Below, one piece after another: positions 1 to 8,282 of a DNA stretch of 64,000 nucleotides. Location of the stretch: assembly GCA_937973965.1 (NCBI GenBank), contig CALJJQ010000011.1:50751-114750 (forward strand), written 5' to 3'. Every line of letters starts with the position of its first letter. Position 1 is the stretch's first letter. Under the pieces are notes generated by a model that was given only the letters and a program-made list of their open reading frames with translations, ran no database searches and was not told the DNA's origin. A program made the position numbers and the translations under genes. This DNA comes from an uncultured Calothrix sp. (GTDB lineage: Bacteria; Cyanobacteriota; Cyanobacteriia; Cyanobacteriales; Nostocaceae).

Positions 1-464
1 CTTTAAGTGTGGTTCCGGCGATGGCGATCGCACTCCTGGATGCTCCTTGGAAAGCTTTGGCCGTGTTGATTCTCTACTTTGTTATCCAACAGGCGGAAAG
101 TAGTTTTATCACTCCGATAGTCATGGCGCATCAGCTATCTTTGCTACCTGCTGTCACCCTAATTTCCCAGTTACTGTTTTTTAATGTGTTTGGATTTTTA
201 GGCTTATTTTTAGCCCTCCCCCTCACCGTAATTACGAAAATCTGGGTGCAGGAAGTCCTGGTTAAGGATATCTTGGACGAATGGGGAAACAAAAAATCAC
301 CAGCATCAATGCAGGTTGTGGTACAAACGGATGCAAAAGAAGCGAATGTGGAAATCAATTATCCAGAAACGAATTCCCAACCCTCCATTGATCCATCCAG
401 TAAACCCGATCTTCCTCCCAATGATGATAATGATATTTTTAAGGAAACTGGTTTTGGAAAATAG
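1..464 (+). CDS. AI-2E/PerM family transporter, C-terminal part (cut by window edge)
   Basis: This is the 3' end of a multi-spanning membrane protein; the frame is already open at the first bases, so the true start lies outside the window. The visible part has a hydrophobic segment (ALAVLILYFVIQQ), the ESSFITPIVMAHQLSL stretch typical of the C-terminal half of AI-2E exporter (PerM/YhhT) proteins, and further membrane segments ending in FLALPLTVITKIWVQE. A hydrophilic tail of about 60 residues follows, rich in Asn, Pro, Asp and Ser. Family members are uncharacterised permeases; quorum-signal export is shown only for a few and cannot be inferred here. Confidence 0.8.
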   Translation, partial: LSVVPAMAIALLDAPWKALAVLILYFVIQQAESSFITPIVMAHQLSLLPAVTLISQLLFFNVFGFLGLFLALPLTVITKIWVQEVLVKDILDEWGNKKSPASMQVVVQTDAKEANVEINYPETNSQPSIDPSSKPDLPPNDDNDIFKETGFGK

Positions 465-860
465 GGAACAGGAAATAGTCATTTCAGCCTCAACCCAACC
501 TACAGTTATCTTTAACTGAACCCTATTGAATCGGAAGTTGCTTCTGATTGAGAACCCTTTAGTGGTAGCTCTAGCTCCGAAAAAGCTTTATGATAACGTG
601 AGTTCGATAAACCTCACCCCAACCCCTCTCGGACTTCAGAGAGGGGCAGAAAATCCGTAGTTTTGACCAAAAATCAATGTTTCCCAAGCTTCTCTGCAAA
701 AGTAAGAGAGGGGTTATTAGAATCCGTCGAATTTACGTTAATATAAGGCGCTATACCCGCAGGGTTGTCGTAGACTAGCGCTACTACGAACCTTTCTTCA
801 CCCATCAAAATCAATGGGACAAAGCACTACTTCCGACTCCCGACTCCCCACTCACTCAAA
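465..860. other. Gene-free spacer with a hairpin and dispersed repeat
   Basis: No convincing gene. It contains the 623-646 hairpin and, at about 745-830, a dispersed repeat (GCGCTACTACG, then CATCAAAATCAATGGGACAAAGCACTA) that recurs near 27080-27220 and in degenerate form near 36830-36985. A short ORF at 316-519 overlaps the transporter gene in another frame and is not supported. Confidence 0.6.
623..646. repeat. Hairpin CCCCTCTC/GAGAGGGG
   Basis: An 8-bp perfect stem with an 8-nt loop lies about 160 nt after the transporter stop. It is not followed by a T-run, so it reads more like the common cyanobacterial CACCCCAACCCCTCTC repeat than a classical terminator. Confidence 0.5.
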
Positions 861-1778
861 ATGGACTTACCGATTATCTACCACCCAGATTATGTAGCAC
901 CCTTACCCCCAGGTCATCGATTCCCGATGCAGAAATTTGGGATGTTGTATGACATGCTGATTAACGATGGGGTTGCGAAACCAGAACAGTTCCATCAACC
1001 TGTCCGTCCTCCTGCAAAATTAATTGAACTAGTGCATACTCCCAGTTATGTGGAAGCCTATTGTCAGGGAAGTTTAGATGGAAAACAGCAGCGACGGATT
1101 GGTTTACCCTGGAGTGAGGCTTTAGTAAATCGGACTTGTGTTGCGGTGGGAGGGACGATTTTGACGGCAAAATTGGCTTTAGAGTGTGGTTTAGCTTGTA
1201 ATACAGCTGGGGGAACTCACCATGCTTTTCCCGATTATGGGTCTGGTTTTTGTATTTTTAATGATTTAGCGATCGCCTGTCGTGTTTTACTACAGGAAGG
1301 TTTGGTGAGGAGGGTTTTAATTGTTGATTTAGATGTGCATCAGGGTGATGGTACGGCTGATATTTTTCGGGATGAACCGAATGTGTTTACGTTTTCGATG
1401 CACTGTGAGGTGAATTTTCCCGGAATTAAGCAAAAAAGTGATTTGGATGTCCCTTTAGCTGAGGGGATGGGTGATGATGAGTATTTACAAACCCTGGGGA
1501 GTTATTTACCGGATTTATTAAGTCATGTCAAACCCGATTTGGTTTTGTATGATGCGGGGGTGGATACCCATATGTATGATAAATTGGGAAAATTACAACT
1601 GACTGATACGGGTTTATTTCGTCGGGAAATGCAAGTTTTAAGTACCTGTACAAAGGTGGGAATTCCTGTTGCTTGTGTAATTGGTGGTGGTTATGCAACG
1701 GACATGTCTGCTTTAGTTTATCGCCATTCTATTCTCCATCGTGCTGCAACCCAAGTTTATCAGCAGCGCTGGTTTTAA
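861..1778 (+). CDS. Histone deacetylase-family (AcuC/APAH-like) amidohydrolase
   Basis: The 305-residue protein is a full-length arginase/deacetylase-fold enzyme. The charge-relay histidine pair is visible in GGTHHAFPDYG (His120-His121). The zinc site is in VDLDVHQGDGT (Asp158, His160) plus Asp235 in YDAGVDTHMYD, and IGGGY near residue 270 is the family's glycine loop. Family members are Zn-dependent deacetylases acting on acetylated lysines, acetylpolyamines or small molecules; the natural substrate in cyanobacteria is unknown. The ATG has no strong Shine-Dalgarno. It stands alone, with about 400-bp spacers on both sides. Confidence 0.9.
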   Translation: MDLPIIYHPDYVAPLPPGHRFPMQKFGMLYDMLINDGVAKPEQFHQPVRPPAKLIELVHTPSYVEAYCQGSLDGKQQRRIGLPWSEALVNRTCVAVGGTILTAKLALECGLACNTAGGTHHAFPDYGSGFCIFNDLAIACRVLLQEGLVRRVLIVDLDVHQGDGTADIFRDEPNVFTFSMHCEVNFPGIKQKSDLDVPLAEGMGDDEYLQTLGSYLPDLLSHVKPDLVLYDAGVDTHMYDKLGKLQLTDTGLFRREMQVLSTCTKVGIPVACVIGGGYATDMSALVYRHSILHRAATQVYQQRWF

Positions 1779-1848
1779 AGGGGAAAATTGGGTGTTGGGA
1801 AGTTTTTTACGAAAACCGCACAAAAACCAGTCTACAGCAAAATCCAAA

Positions 1849-1883
1849 ATCTCAAAAGGTTTGCAGCAAATCGTCCTAAAAGT
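1849..1883. repeat. 35-bp direct repeat, copy 1
   Basis: Core CTCAAAAGGTTTGCAGCAA, then a TCC.AAAAGT tail; nearly identical to 2030-2064. Confidence 0.7.
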
Positions 1884-1986
1884 CTGTTTTTTAGCCAGGG
1901 TAACGTAAATTCGGCGGACTTTAAGCTTTATAATCCTTGTGAATCCAAGATTTTAGAAGTTCAGGCTCCAAGTCACCTCTGAAGTT

Positions 1987-2021
1987 GAGTTGAGAACAAA
2001 GTCAATAACTCGTTAATCCAG
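1987..2021. repeat. 35-bp dispersed repeat, also at 42099-42134
   Basis: The shared core is AACAAAGTCAATAA flanked by GAGTTGA and a conserved CCAG end. The two copies are 40 kb apart, both in spacers. Confidence 0.6.
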
Positions 2022-2029
2022 AATCTCAA

Positions 2030-2064
2030 ATCTCAAAAGGTTTGCAGCAACTTGTCCCAAAAGT
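2030..2064. repeat. 35-bp direct repeat, copy 2
   Basis: Second copy of the 1849-1883 unit, about 180 nt downstream and 115 nt before the phosphatase start. Confidence 0.7.
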
Positions 2065-2179
2065 CGAGTTTTTCTCAAAAATCTGACTTTTCACCCACAG
2101 ATTTATTACTCCAAAACCCAAAAATCCCTTGACGAGGAAATATCATAGAAAATGATGAGTAAAACTAGGAAAAAGTCGC

Positions 2180-4594
2180 ATGGGATGGAAACCTTTACGA
2201 GAACGGCTGAATAATTTGCCACTCGTACTTGCAGGACCGATTGTGCGACGGGTTGATAGTAGGTCGGTGACGGTTTGGGTGGCTTTGAAACAAAGTCAGC
2301 GCGTTATTCTCAAGGTTTTTGATTTGGATGGTCAATTAATTTTGCAGGGCGATCGCGAAACTGTACAGTTGGGTATAAACTTACATGTGGTGGCGGTGAC
2401 TGCTGCTGTTCCTGGGGATTTGTTGGTATATGGTAATTCCTATTTGTATGATTTGGAGTTTTCTGGTGGTAAGGGTCTGGGTTATCCGGGTGTAATTAAT
2501 GGGAATGGTAATATTGCAGACATCGCCTATCCTCCCTACCAGCTACCCAGTTTTGCTTTGGTTCCCAGCAATTTAAATGATGTCCGCTTGGTACACGGTT
2601 CCTGTCGCAAACCCCACGGGGAAAGTTTAGATGCTTTTGCGGGTATAGATAAAATGATTCGCGAGGCTTTGCGAGTAAATCCGACTCAACGTCCCCACCA
2701 ATTGTTTTTAACTGGTGATCAAATTTATGCTGATGATGTTGCCGATGCCCTATTATTCATGTTACAGGATGCGGGGGAGGTATTGTTCGGTTGGCAAGAA
2801 AAGTTACCAGATGTAACTGATTTGACAGAACTTGCTCCGGGAAAACGCAATCGTTTAGCGACCGAAGTTGCTGGTTTGACTGCTAGTATCACCAAATTAA
2901 ATCGAATTTCCCAAGCGGCAAAAAGCCATTTAATGGGTTTTTCGGAATTCGCTTGCATGTATTTGTTTGCTTGGAGTGATGTGTTATGGGTCGATAAACA
3001 GGATTTTCCTACTCGTGCCCAAGTGTATCCCTTAGCACCAAACACAAAACAGCATGAGTTTGAACAGGAAGTGGAGGATTTAAAAAAATTTGCGATCGCT
3101 CTCAAATCTGTACGTCGCAGTTTGGCCAATATCCCCACCTACATGATATTTGATGACCACGAAGTCACCGATGATTGGTATCTCAATTTTGCCTGGTGCG
3201 ATCGCGTTTTGAGGAAGCCTTTAGGTGTCAGGGTAATTCAAAATGGTTTGTTAGCCTATGCTCTGTTCCAAGCTTGGGGAAATACTCCACAACAGTTTGT
3301 CCAAGACCAACCGGGAGGAGCATTACTAACAGCCGTGAAGGCTTGGTGTGCTTTGCAGGGTAATAATGATACTTGCAATCAAGAAGTTCTCCATCGTCTG
3401 GGTATTGCCAGTTTCGCAGATATTCAAGCTAGTCAACCTCGACGTTTACCTGTGTCACCAGACGCGATTCGCTGGAGCTATACCGTATTAACACCTAGCT
3501 ATTGTGTGCTTGTTCTCGATACCAGAACCAATCGGGATTTCCCCGGACAAGATTTTGATTTTCCCGGTTTGATTAGTCAGGAGGGGTGTAAACAACAATT
3601 AGCCGATTTGTCCCTGAGCAGCCATGTGGATGTCACCATCATTATTTCACCCTCTCCAGTGATTGGTTTACCATTTTTGGAGGGAATTCAACGTGTTGCC
3701 AAAAATATCACTGCTAAATTTGGGGTGGCTGCTTGGGCTTTTGACCCGGAAGCTTGGGCTTTGCAAACGGAAGCCTTTGAACGGTTTTTGGCGGAACTAG
3801 CTAAGGGTGCTGGTGCAAATTCTCGCATCGTAATTCTATCGGGAGATGTTCACTACAGCTTTGGAGCGAGGATGCAATATGCCATCAGCCAAACCGTGGG
3901 TAAACACCGATTTAATACTCAGATGGTGGTAGCGCAGTTTACTAGTAGCTCTTTCAAAAACGAAGATAGCAGTATCGGCGGTAGTCATACTCTCCATTAT
4001 AAAGGATTTATCCCTATCGAACATATTCGTCATTCACCTCAAAGTAAAATTCTCGGCTGGGAAAATCCCGACCGTGGTAAACTCCAAATTGGCTATGTGA
4101 GTCACTTTGATGATGGGGGAATGGTATCCCACCCTTGGGTAATTAGCGGCAATCCAGCGAAAATTAACCTAGAATGCGATCGCGCCTGGTTTCGGGTTTT
4201 AGAAATTACCCGTCCACCCCAATGGTACTATCGGATCGACTTTCTCCCAGGTAAACCAGAACCTGTTGAACCGCTCCGTCGTCCGCAGATTCTCCCCGTC
4301 GTTGCTCCCCTTCCCAAACAACCCCGTCAGCAAGCTTTAGCCGTTTACCTCGGTAACGCCAAAAAACCACCGAAAAAATACCAAGAAGTGGTAGGAGTTA
4401 ATAACTTTGGGGAAATTACCTTTGAATTTAGCAAAGAAAAACAAATAGCCACCCAAACCCTATGGTGGCGACTCGAAAGTCGGGATGAACAAACTTTACT
4501 GGAACCTTTCCCCCTCAGTCAATGTGATATTTCTCTCAACTTTGATGATGAACAATATCCGTTTTCAGATGTGATGCGAGAAATTGTGATTTGA
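2180..4594 (+). CDS. PhoD-like phosphatase / alkaline phosphatase D family
   Basis: The 804-residue metallophosphatase carries the family's metal-binding blocks in order: VHGSCRKPHGE (about 140), FLTGDQIYADDVADALL (about 178), MIFDDHEVTDDW (about 320), and VILSGDVHYSFGARM (about 555). The N-terminal portion (about 1-120) looks like the usual beta-sandwich domain of PhoD-type proteins, and the C-terminal 150 residues are extra. No Tat or Sec signal is visible, so a cytoplasmic location is possible, unlike secreted PhoD. The start is supported by AGGA about 9 nt upstream. Likely activity is phosphomonoester or phosphodiester hydrolysis; the substrate is unknown. Confidence 0.88.
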   Translation: MGWKPLRERLNNLPLVLAGPIVRRVDSRSVTVWVALKQSQRVILKVFDLDGQLILQGDRETVQLGINLHVVAVTAAVPGDLLVYGNSYLYDLEFSGGKGLGYPGVINGNGNIADIAYPPYQLPSFALVPSNLNDVRLVHGSCRKPHGESLDAFAGIDKMIREALRVNPTQRPHQLFLTGDQIYADDVADALLFMLQDAGEVLFGWQEKLPDVTDLTELAPGKRNRLATEVAGLTASITKLNRISQAAKSHLMGFSEFACMYLFAWSDVLWVDKQDFPTRAQVYPLAPNTKQHEFEQEVEDLKKFAIALKSVRRSLANIPTYMIFDDHEVTDDWYLNFAWCDRVLRKPLGVRVIQNGLLAYALFQAWGNTPQQFVQDQPGGALLTAVKAWCALQGNNDTCNQEVLHRLGIASFADIQASQPRRLPVSPDAIRWSYTVLTPSYCVLVLDTRTNRDFPGQDFDFPGLISQEGCKQQLADLSLSSHVDVTIIISPSPVIGLPFLEGIQRVAKNITAKFGVAAWAFDPEAWALQTEAFERFLAELAKGAGANSRIVILSGDVHYSFGARMQYAISQTVGKHRFNTQMVVAQFTSSSFKNEDSSIGGSHTLHYKGFIPIEHIRHSPQSKILGWENPDRGKLQIGYVSHFDDGGMVSHPWVISGNPAKINLECDRAWFRVLEITRPPQWYYRIDFLPGKPEPVEPLRRPQILPVVAPLPKQPRQQALAVYLGNAKKPPKKYQEVVGVNNFGEITFEFSKEKQIATQTLWWRLESRDEQTLLEPFPLSQCDISLNFDDEQYPFSDVMREIVI

Positions 4595-4907
4595 TTCCCG
4601 TTTATTTACGTTGTCTTGCGATCGCACCAATTAAACCGGATACTCCACGCACTATCTAAACAGTACGTCGATCCTCAAGACGGCTAGAACTAAAATAGAC
4701 AATTATTGCTACTAGGGTGGTTAATAGGGAGAAAATAAAACTCATGGGATTTAGGTTTGTGAGTAGATATAGTTATATCTAGTGTTTTTTTTGACGTTAA
4801 TATCACTGTATATCTACTAAATTAAGATAAATTAAGAAGATGTGATTTGTAATCAAACAAATTCTTAAAAATTAGGGATGAAACCAGACTCCCCACTCTC
4901 GATTTCT
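4595..4907. other. Spacer holding a possible 29-residue membrane ORF
   Basis: Convergent spacer between the PhoD-like gene and ycf37. Apart from the small ORF at 4656-4745 on the minus strand it is AT-rich and shows no clear terminator. Confidence 0.5.
4656..4745 (-). CDS. Possible 29-residue single-span membrane protein
   Basis: Reading the minus strand from ATG gives a 29-residue peptide: MSFIFSLLTTLVAIIVYF forms one hydrophobic helix, followed by SSSRLEDRRTV, a charged tail. The size, single helix and positive C-terminus resemble small photosynthetic or NDH-1 subunits, but I do not recognise it as any named one. It lies about 160 nt downstream of ycf37 on the same strand. There is no strong ribosome-binding site, so it could be chance. 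Confidence 0.35.
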   Translation of the reverse strand: MSFIFSLLTTLVAIIVYFSSSRLEDRRTV

Positions 4908-5438
4908 TTAAACAGAAACCAATCTTCTCAAGGATTGGCAGCGACGTTTAGCAATTTTGTTATTTGGTTCTAATTTCAGAACATTTTCATACATTTCTAA
5001 GGCTGAGGAATTGAGTTTTTTCCGTTCGTAAGCATGTCCTAAGTTATTCATGGCAACGACATAATTCGGCTGGTATTTTAGGGCTTCTTTATATTGACGA
5101 ATTGCTAAATCATACTGTTCTTGGGCAAAATAGGCATACCCTAAACCATTGTAAATAATACTAATAGAATCATCTCCTTCCCCTTCTGCTTCTGCGGCTT
5201 TAATAGCTTTTTGAAACAGACTAATTGCTTGGGAATAGAGTTTTTTGTCCGCATAAATACTAGCTAATTCATAGTATTCCTGTGCTGTACCCTTTTCCTT
5301 GGAGAGTTTGTTACGTAGCTTGGAAAAATTGCGTTCAACTCGTTGGGTTTTCCAAATTTGACGCAGTACACTCACTAATGTAAAAGTCAGTAAGCTAACG
5401 AAGACCCCTAAATAAATAATTGCGAGTTTGTTATCCAT
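4908..5438 (-). CDS. ycf37: Ycf37-type TPR protein (photosystem I assembly)
   Basis: The start is placed at MDNKLAIIYLG rather than 41 codons upstream, giving 176 residues, the usual size of cyanobacterial Ycf37. An N-terminal helix (LAIIYLGVFVSLLTFTLVSV) anchors it in the membrane. Then come a basic linker and three tetratricopeptide units (AQEYYELASIYADKKLYSQA, IIYNGLGYAYFAQEQYDLA, VVAMNNLGHAYERKKLNSSA). In Synechocystis, Ycf37 helps assemble or stabilise photosystem I in the thylakoid membrane. The upstream extension overlaps a palindromic repeat and is unlikely to be translated. Assignment rests on the anchor-plus-three-TPR layout and remembered similarity. Confidence 0.8.
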   Translation of the reverse strand: MDNKLAIIYLGVFVSLLTFTLVSVLRQIWKTQRVERNFSKLRNKLSKEKGTAQEYYELASIYADKKLYSQAISLFQKAIKAAEAEGEGDDSISIIYNGLGYAYFAQEQYDLAIRQYKEALKYQPNYVVAMNNLGHAYERKKLNSSALEMYENVLKLEPNNKIAKRRCQSLRRLVSV

Positions 5439-5546
5439 TATTGTTGTTAAACGCTGACGAGTATGGCTGTTTGTACAGGATATATAGTAATCCGATTTCG
5501 GTGAGAAAAAATATTGGATGTTGACGGTTGACGACCCGACAAACAT

Positions 5547-5574
5547 GTAGAAACGTAACATGTTACGTTTCTAC
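5547..5574. repeat. GTAG-palindrome family copy a (28 bp, perfect)
   Basis: Perfect inverted repeat GTAGAAACGTAACA / TGTTACGTTTCTAC. It begins 7 nt after the stop of the solute-binding protein gene (minus strand), so it may also act as its terminator hairpin. Confidence 0.8.
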
Positions 5575-5581
5575 CTACCTA

Positions 5582-6406
5582 TTATCGGTCTTTTGTGGTT
5601 GATTCGGAAATGGGAATTTGTAATTGTGATGGTAAAAGTCCCCAATATTCAATCCGTTCTTGTAGCCATCCTGTTTCCAGATAACGAGCGATCGCTTGAT
5701 TTATTTCCTGTCGCAGTTGGTCATGTTGTAGTCCTTTGGGGATAACTACGGCTAAGGGTTCGGTGGAAAGTCTTATGGGTAAGAGTCTATAGCCAGGATA
5801 CAATTGCGTCCAACCAGTTAAAATACTACCATCAGCAGCAAAGGCATCCACTTGGTTTTGTTCCAGTTGCTGGTAAGCTTGTTGATAGGAATTTACACCA
5901 ACAATTTCGGCATTGGGTATAAAATAATTAACTCGGTCAACCGTACTAGAACCGCGTAGAACGGCGATTTTCCGGGATTTTAAATCAACTAAACGCTGAA
6001 GAGAGGAGTTTTTAGTGATTAAAACCGTACTATCCAGATAATAGGGAATACTGAAATTTACTAAACGCGATCGCGCTGGTGTGGCGGTGACACGAGCAAT
6101 GGCAATATCGACTTGATTTTCCAATACCCAAGCCAAGCGATCGCGATTATTAACGGGTTTAAGTTGCAGTGAATGGGGTTTTTGCAGTAAATCTTCAGCC
6201 AAACGTCGCGCTAAGTCGATTTCCAAGCCCTGTAATTGGCCTTTGCCATCTCTAAACCCCAAAGGACGAATATTGTCCTTAACAGCGATTCGTAGGGAAC
6301 CTTGATGTCGAATCTCTTTTAGTTCCCTTGCTTGAGCATAATCAGGCAACAACCACAAGGCAAAAGAAAGAAGGAGAACAAGAATTAATAAACGAGTGCA
6401 TCGCAT
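5582..6406 (-). CDS. Periplasmic amino-acid-type solute-binding protein (SBP_bac_3)
   Basis: The 274-residue protein begins with a Sec signal (RCTRLLILVLLLSFALWLLP, likely cleaved after AQA). It continues with the class 3 binding-protein pattern: LRIAVKDNIRPLGFRD, GQLQGLEIDLARRLAEDLL, VDIAIARVTATPARSRLVNFSIPYY, and KIAVLRGSSTV in the second lobe. Such proteins bind polar amino acids or related ligands and feed ABC permeases, or act as sensors. No permease or ATPase gene is adjacent, so it is an orphan in this window. The ligand cannot be read from sequence. Confidence 0.85.
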   Translation of the reverse strand: MRCTRLLILVLLLSFALWLLPDYAQARELKEIRHQGSLRIAVKDNIRPLGFRDGKGQLQGLEIDLARRLAEDLLQKPHSLQLKPVNNRDRLAWVLENQVDIAIARVTATPARSRLVNFSIPYYLDSTVLITKNSSLQRLVDLKSRKIAVLRGSSTVDRVNYFIPNAEIVGVNSYQQAYQQLEQNQVDAFAADGSILTGWTQLYPGYRLLPIRLSTEPLAVVIPKGLQHDQLRQEINQAIARYLETGWLQERIEYWGLLPSQLQIPISESTTKDR

Positions 6407-6573
6407 TTGCTTACTGTCGCGGCGTTGTTCATACCCAAAATATCAAGCCATTCAGCTAAAAGCAACGCAATTAAGATATTTAGTGGACGCGGGTAACGCG
6501 GCTAGTCACTGAAAAAGCCAAATGTAATACATTAAGTGGTTTGACTGGCAGATACAAATCGTGAAATGTGTAA

Positions 6574-7020
6574 TTAGCTGAGGCCACCTAGGCGAATCCC
6601 TGCACCAATAATGACAAATCCAACAGACAGGATAGTGACTCCTCCAATGTGCCAAGCGAGGCTGTTAAGGTTGTCTTTGGTGAGGTTGGAGATGATAAAA
6701 AAGCGAGCGTGCATGGCTAGTGTCAGGGTACCCAGCAACAACAACAGTTTGATGCCAATGTAAGTAGATAGATAGGAATCAAAAGCCCAGAAATGTTCCA
6801 GCCTGGGAAAGTAAATCCAGGTCAGCCACAGCCCCGTCAGCACCTGAAGCAAGAGCGCCAACAAGCCAAAGCCCTCGAAGTGTGACTCAAATTGATGGAT
6901 GCGATCGGGATCGCGGTGTTGTAATGCCTGGGGGAGTACGGTGACGGCAAGCACCAGATGGCCACCTGTCCAGATCGTGGCACCCAGGGTATGTAGAATC
7001 ACCAGAATTTTGAATAGCAT
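6574..7020 (-). CDS. CopD-like integral membrane protein in the NO operon
   Basis: This 148-residue protein has about four membrane helices (FKILVILHTLGATIWTGGHL, FGLLALLLQVLTGLWLTWIY, YIGIKLLLLLGTLTLAM, IGGVTILSVGFVIIGAG). Conserved-looking histidines in helix 1 (LHT, GGHL) recall the CopD / DUF2269 family of putative copper or heme membrane proteins. Its ATG overlaps the stop of ric (TAATG), so the two are translationally coupled and it is the last gene of the nor operon. The role is unknown; heme or copper handling for the NO reductase, or electron transfer, is an inference from context. Confidence 0.7.
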   Translation of the reverse strand: MLFKILVILHTLGATIWTGGHLVLAVTVLPQALQHRDPDRIHQFESHFEGFGLLALLLQVLTGLWLTWIYFPRLEHFWAFDSYLSTYIGIKLLLLLGTLTLAMHARFFIISNLTKDNLNSLAWHIGGVTILSVGFVIIGAGIRLGGLS

Positions 7021-7739
7021 TATCGTTGTCCCTTGGTTTGCTCTAGCGCGATCGCCTGGGGAAATAATAAATTATTTTCCTTGTGAATATGTTGGTGCAT
7101 ATCCTGTTCAAAGGTGTGCAGGGCATCGAGCATCGCTCGATAGGTATTGCAAGCCCAGTTTGGTGGGGTGAAATTATCGGTCAGTTGGCGCAGTTGGGCG
7201 AGGGCAACGCCAGTTTCCTCATGTTCCAGTTCCATCTGCTGCATGGGATTAGCCAGCGTCCCACAGTGAAACACGGGTACAGTGTCGCTGGCTTCTAACT
7301 GCCGAATCATCGGAAATAAAATCTGTTCTTCCTTCATCAGGTGCGTGGTGAGTTCAGCAGAGATGGCTAGAAAAATGTCCTGAATTTGTCGCAAGCGCGG
7401 TTCTTTCTCACCGTGGACGGTCGCTACCTTGGTGACCAGTTTTTCTAAACGTGGCAGTTCGGTATGCAAATAGGCATGGTGGATTTGCTCAATGTGGTTA
7501 GCAAGCTCCGTTAAAGACAGGTCCCTGAGATTGCTTTCTGGCGCAGCTGTGTCTGCACTATAGGCTTCTAACTGTGCGAGGAAAGCTTGGGGATCAATCC
7601 CGCGCTGGGTACAAGCTTCTGCCAGGGTTTTTTTACCGCCACAGCAATAATCGACCTGGGCTTGCTCGAATAGACGGGAGAGGGAGGGGCGATCGCGGAC
7701 AATCGCACCAACGGTGTCGTTGACTTGCAAAGTAGCCAT
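7020..7739 (-). CDS. ric: Iron-sulfur cluster repair di-iron protein (RIC/YtfE/ScdA)
   Basis: The start at MATLQVNDTVG is chosen because AGGAG lies 6 nt upstream; an earlier start 11 codons upstream lacks this. The 239-residue product has the N-terminal ScdA domain with the CCGG motif (QVDYCCGGKKTLAEAC) and a hemerythrin-like four-helix domain. The likely di-iron ligands are in HIEQIHHAYLHTELP, HLMKEEQILFPMI, ELEHEETG and HQHIHKENNLLFP. Known members repair Fe-S clusters damaged by nitric oxide or peroxide. It sits between glbN and the CopD-like gene, consistent with an NO-stress role. Confidence 0.92.
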   Translation of the reverse strand: MATLQVNDTVGAIVRDRPSLSRLFEQAQVDYCCGGKKTLAEACTQRGIDPQAFLAQLEAYSADTAAPESNLRDLSLTELANHIEQIHHAYLHTELPRLEKLVTKVATVHGEKEPRLRQIQDIFLAISAELTTHLMKEEQILFPMIRQLEASDTVPVFHCGTLANPMQQMELEHEETGVALAQLRQLTDNFTPPNWACNTYRAMLDALHTFEQDMHQHIHKENNLLFPQAIALEQTKGQR

Positions 7740-7871
7740 AGTTGTCTCCTGGATGGTTATAAGGTGGGGCATTCAACTTTTGCCAGTGAACCCTCATTCA
7801 TCCCCCAACTCCTTCTTCCAAGTTGGGGAACTGGACTCAAAGTCTCCACTTTGGGAGAGGAATGCAGGGGG
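7740..7871. other. Intra-operon spacer with a hairpin
   Basis: This 131-nt gap between glbN and ric contains an 8-bp stem CCCCAACT/AGTTGGGG at 7803-7828. It is unusually long for the operon and could tune ric expression relative to norB-glbN, but there is no T-run. Confidence 0.5.
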
Positions 7872-8246
7872 TTATTGGTTCAAGACATCTCTTTTATGCT
7901 GGGGTGCAGTGGCGATCGCGGCGACTTGAGCGCGTAGTTCCTCCGAAACACCCATCTCCTCAAGGGTGAGCATCAGATCCTCAGCGACAGCATCAAAATG
8001 CTCGTGGTTTAACCCTTGCTCCAGTACCAGGGCTTTATGGGCTTCCCGCATATTGCTGCCGCTATATTTATCCGTGCCGCCAAAAGCATAGGTGAGAAAG
8101 GCTTTCTGGTGTGCCCGTTGTTTCGCCATATCAGTCTTGGCAAAAAAGTGTTTGATCCGCTCATCCGCCAATACCCGTTCGTAGAATTTATCCACAGCCA
8201 GGTTGACTGCTTCTGCTCCACCCAATTGCTCAAATAAGGTTGCCAT
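7872..8246 (-). CDS. glbN: Group 1 truncated hemoglobin
   Basis: The 124-residue protein matches the length and pattern of TrHb1/GlbN: MATLFEQLGGAEAVNLAVDK, the B-helix tyrosine in KFYERVL, the glutamine-rich E helix (QKAFLTYAFGG), and the proximal histidine in LNHEHFDAVAEDL. Group 1 globins bind O2 and NO and can act as NO dioxygenases or protect against reactive nitrogen species. An AGGA-type ribosome-binding site lies upstream, and only 36 nt separate it from norB, so the two are almost certainly co-transcribed. Confidence 0.92.
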   Translation of the reverse strand: MATLFEQLGGAEAVNLAVDKFYERVLADERIKHFFAKTDMAKQRAHQKAFLTYAFGGTDKYSGSNMREAHKALVLEQGLNHEHFDAVAEDLMLTLEEMGVSEELRAQVAAIATAPQHKRDVLNQ

Positions 8247-8282
8247 TTTTGTCCTCCTTGGGTTATTTTTTATGGGTTTTAT

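Larger units (their letters stand above)
1779..2179. other. Gene-free spacer with a direct repeat
   Basis: No gene. It holds two copies of a roughly 35-bp unit (CTCAAAAGGTTTGCAGCAA core) at 1849-1883 and 2030-2064, and a copy of another repeat at 1987-2021 that recurs at 42099-42134. The short ORFs here are unsupported. Confidence 0.6.

Noticed and set aside
2725..3138. 137-codon minus-strand ORF
   Set aside because: Antisense shadow of the PhoD-like gene; biased composition and no family features.
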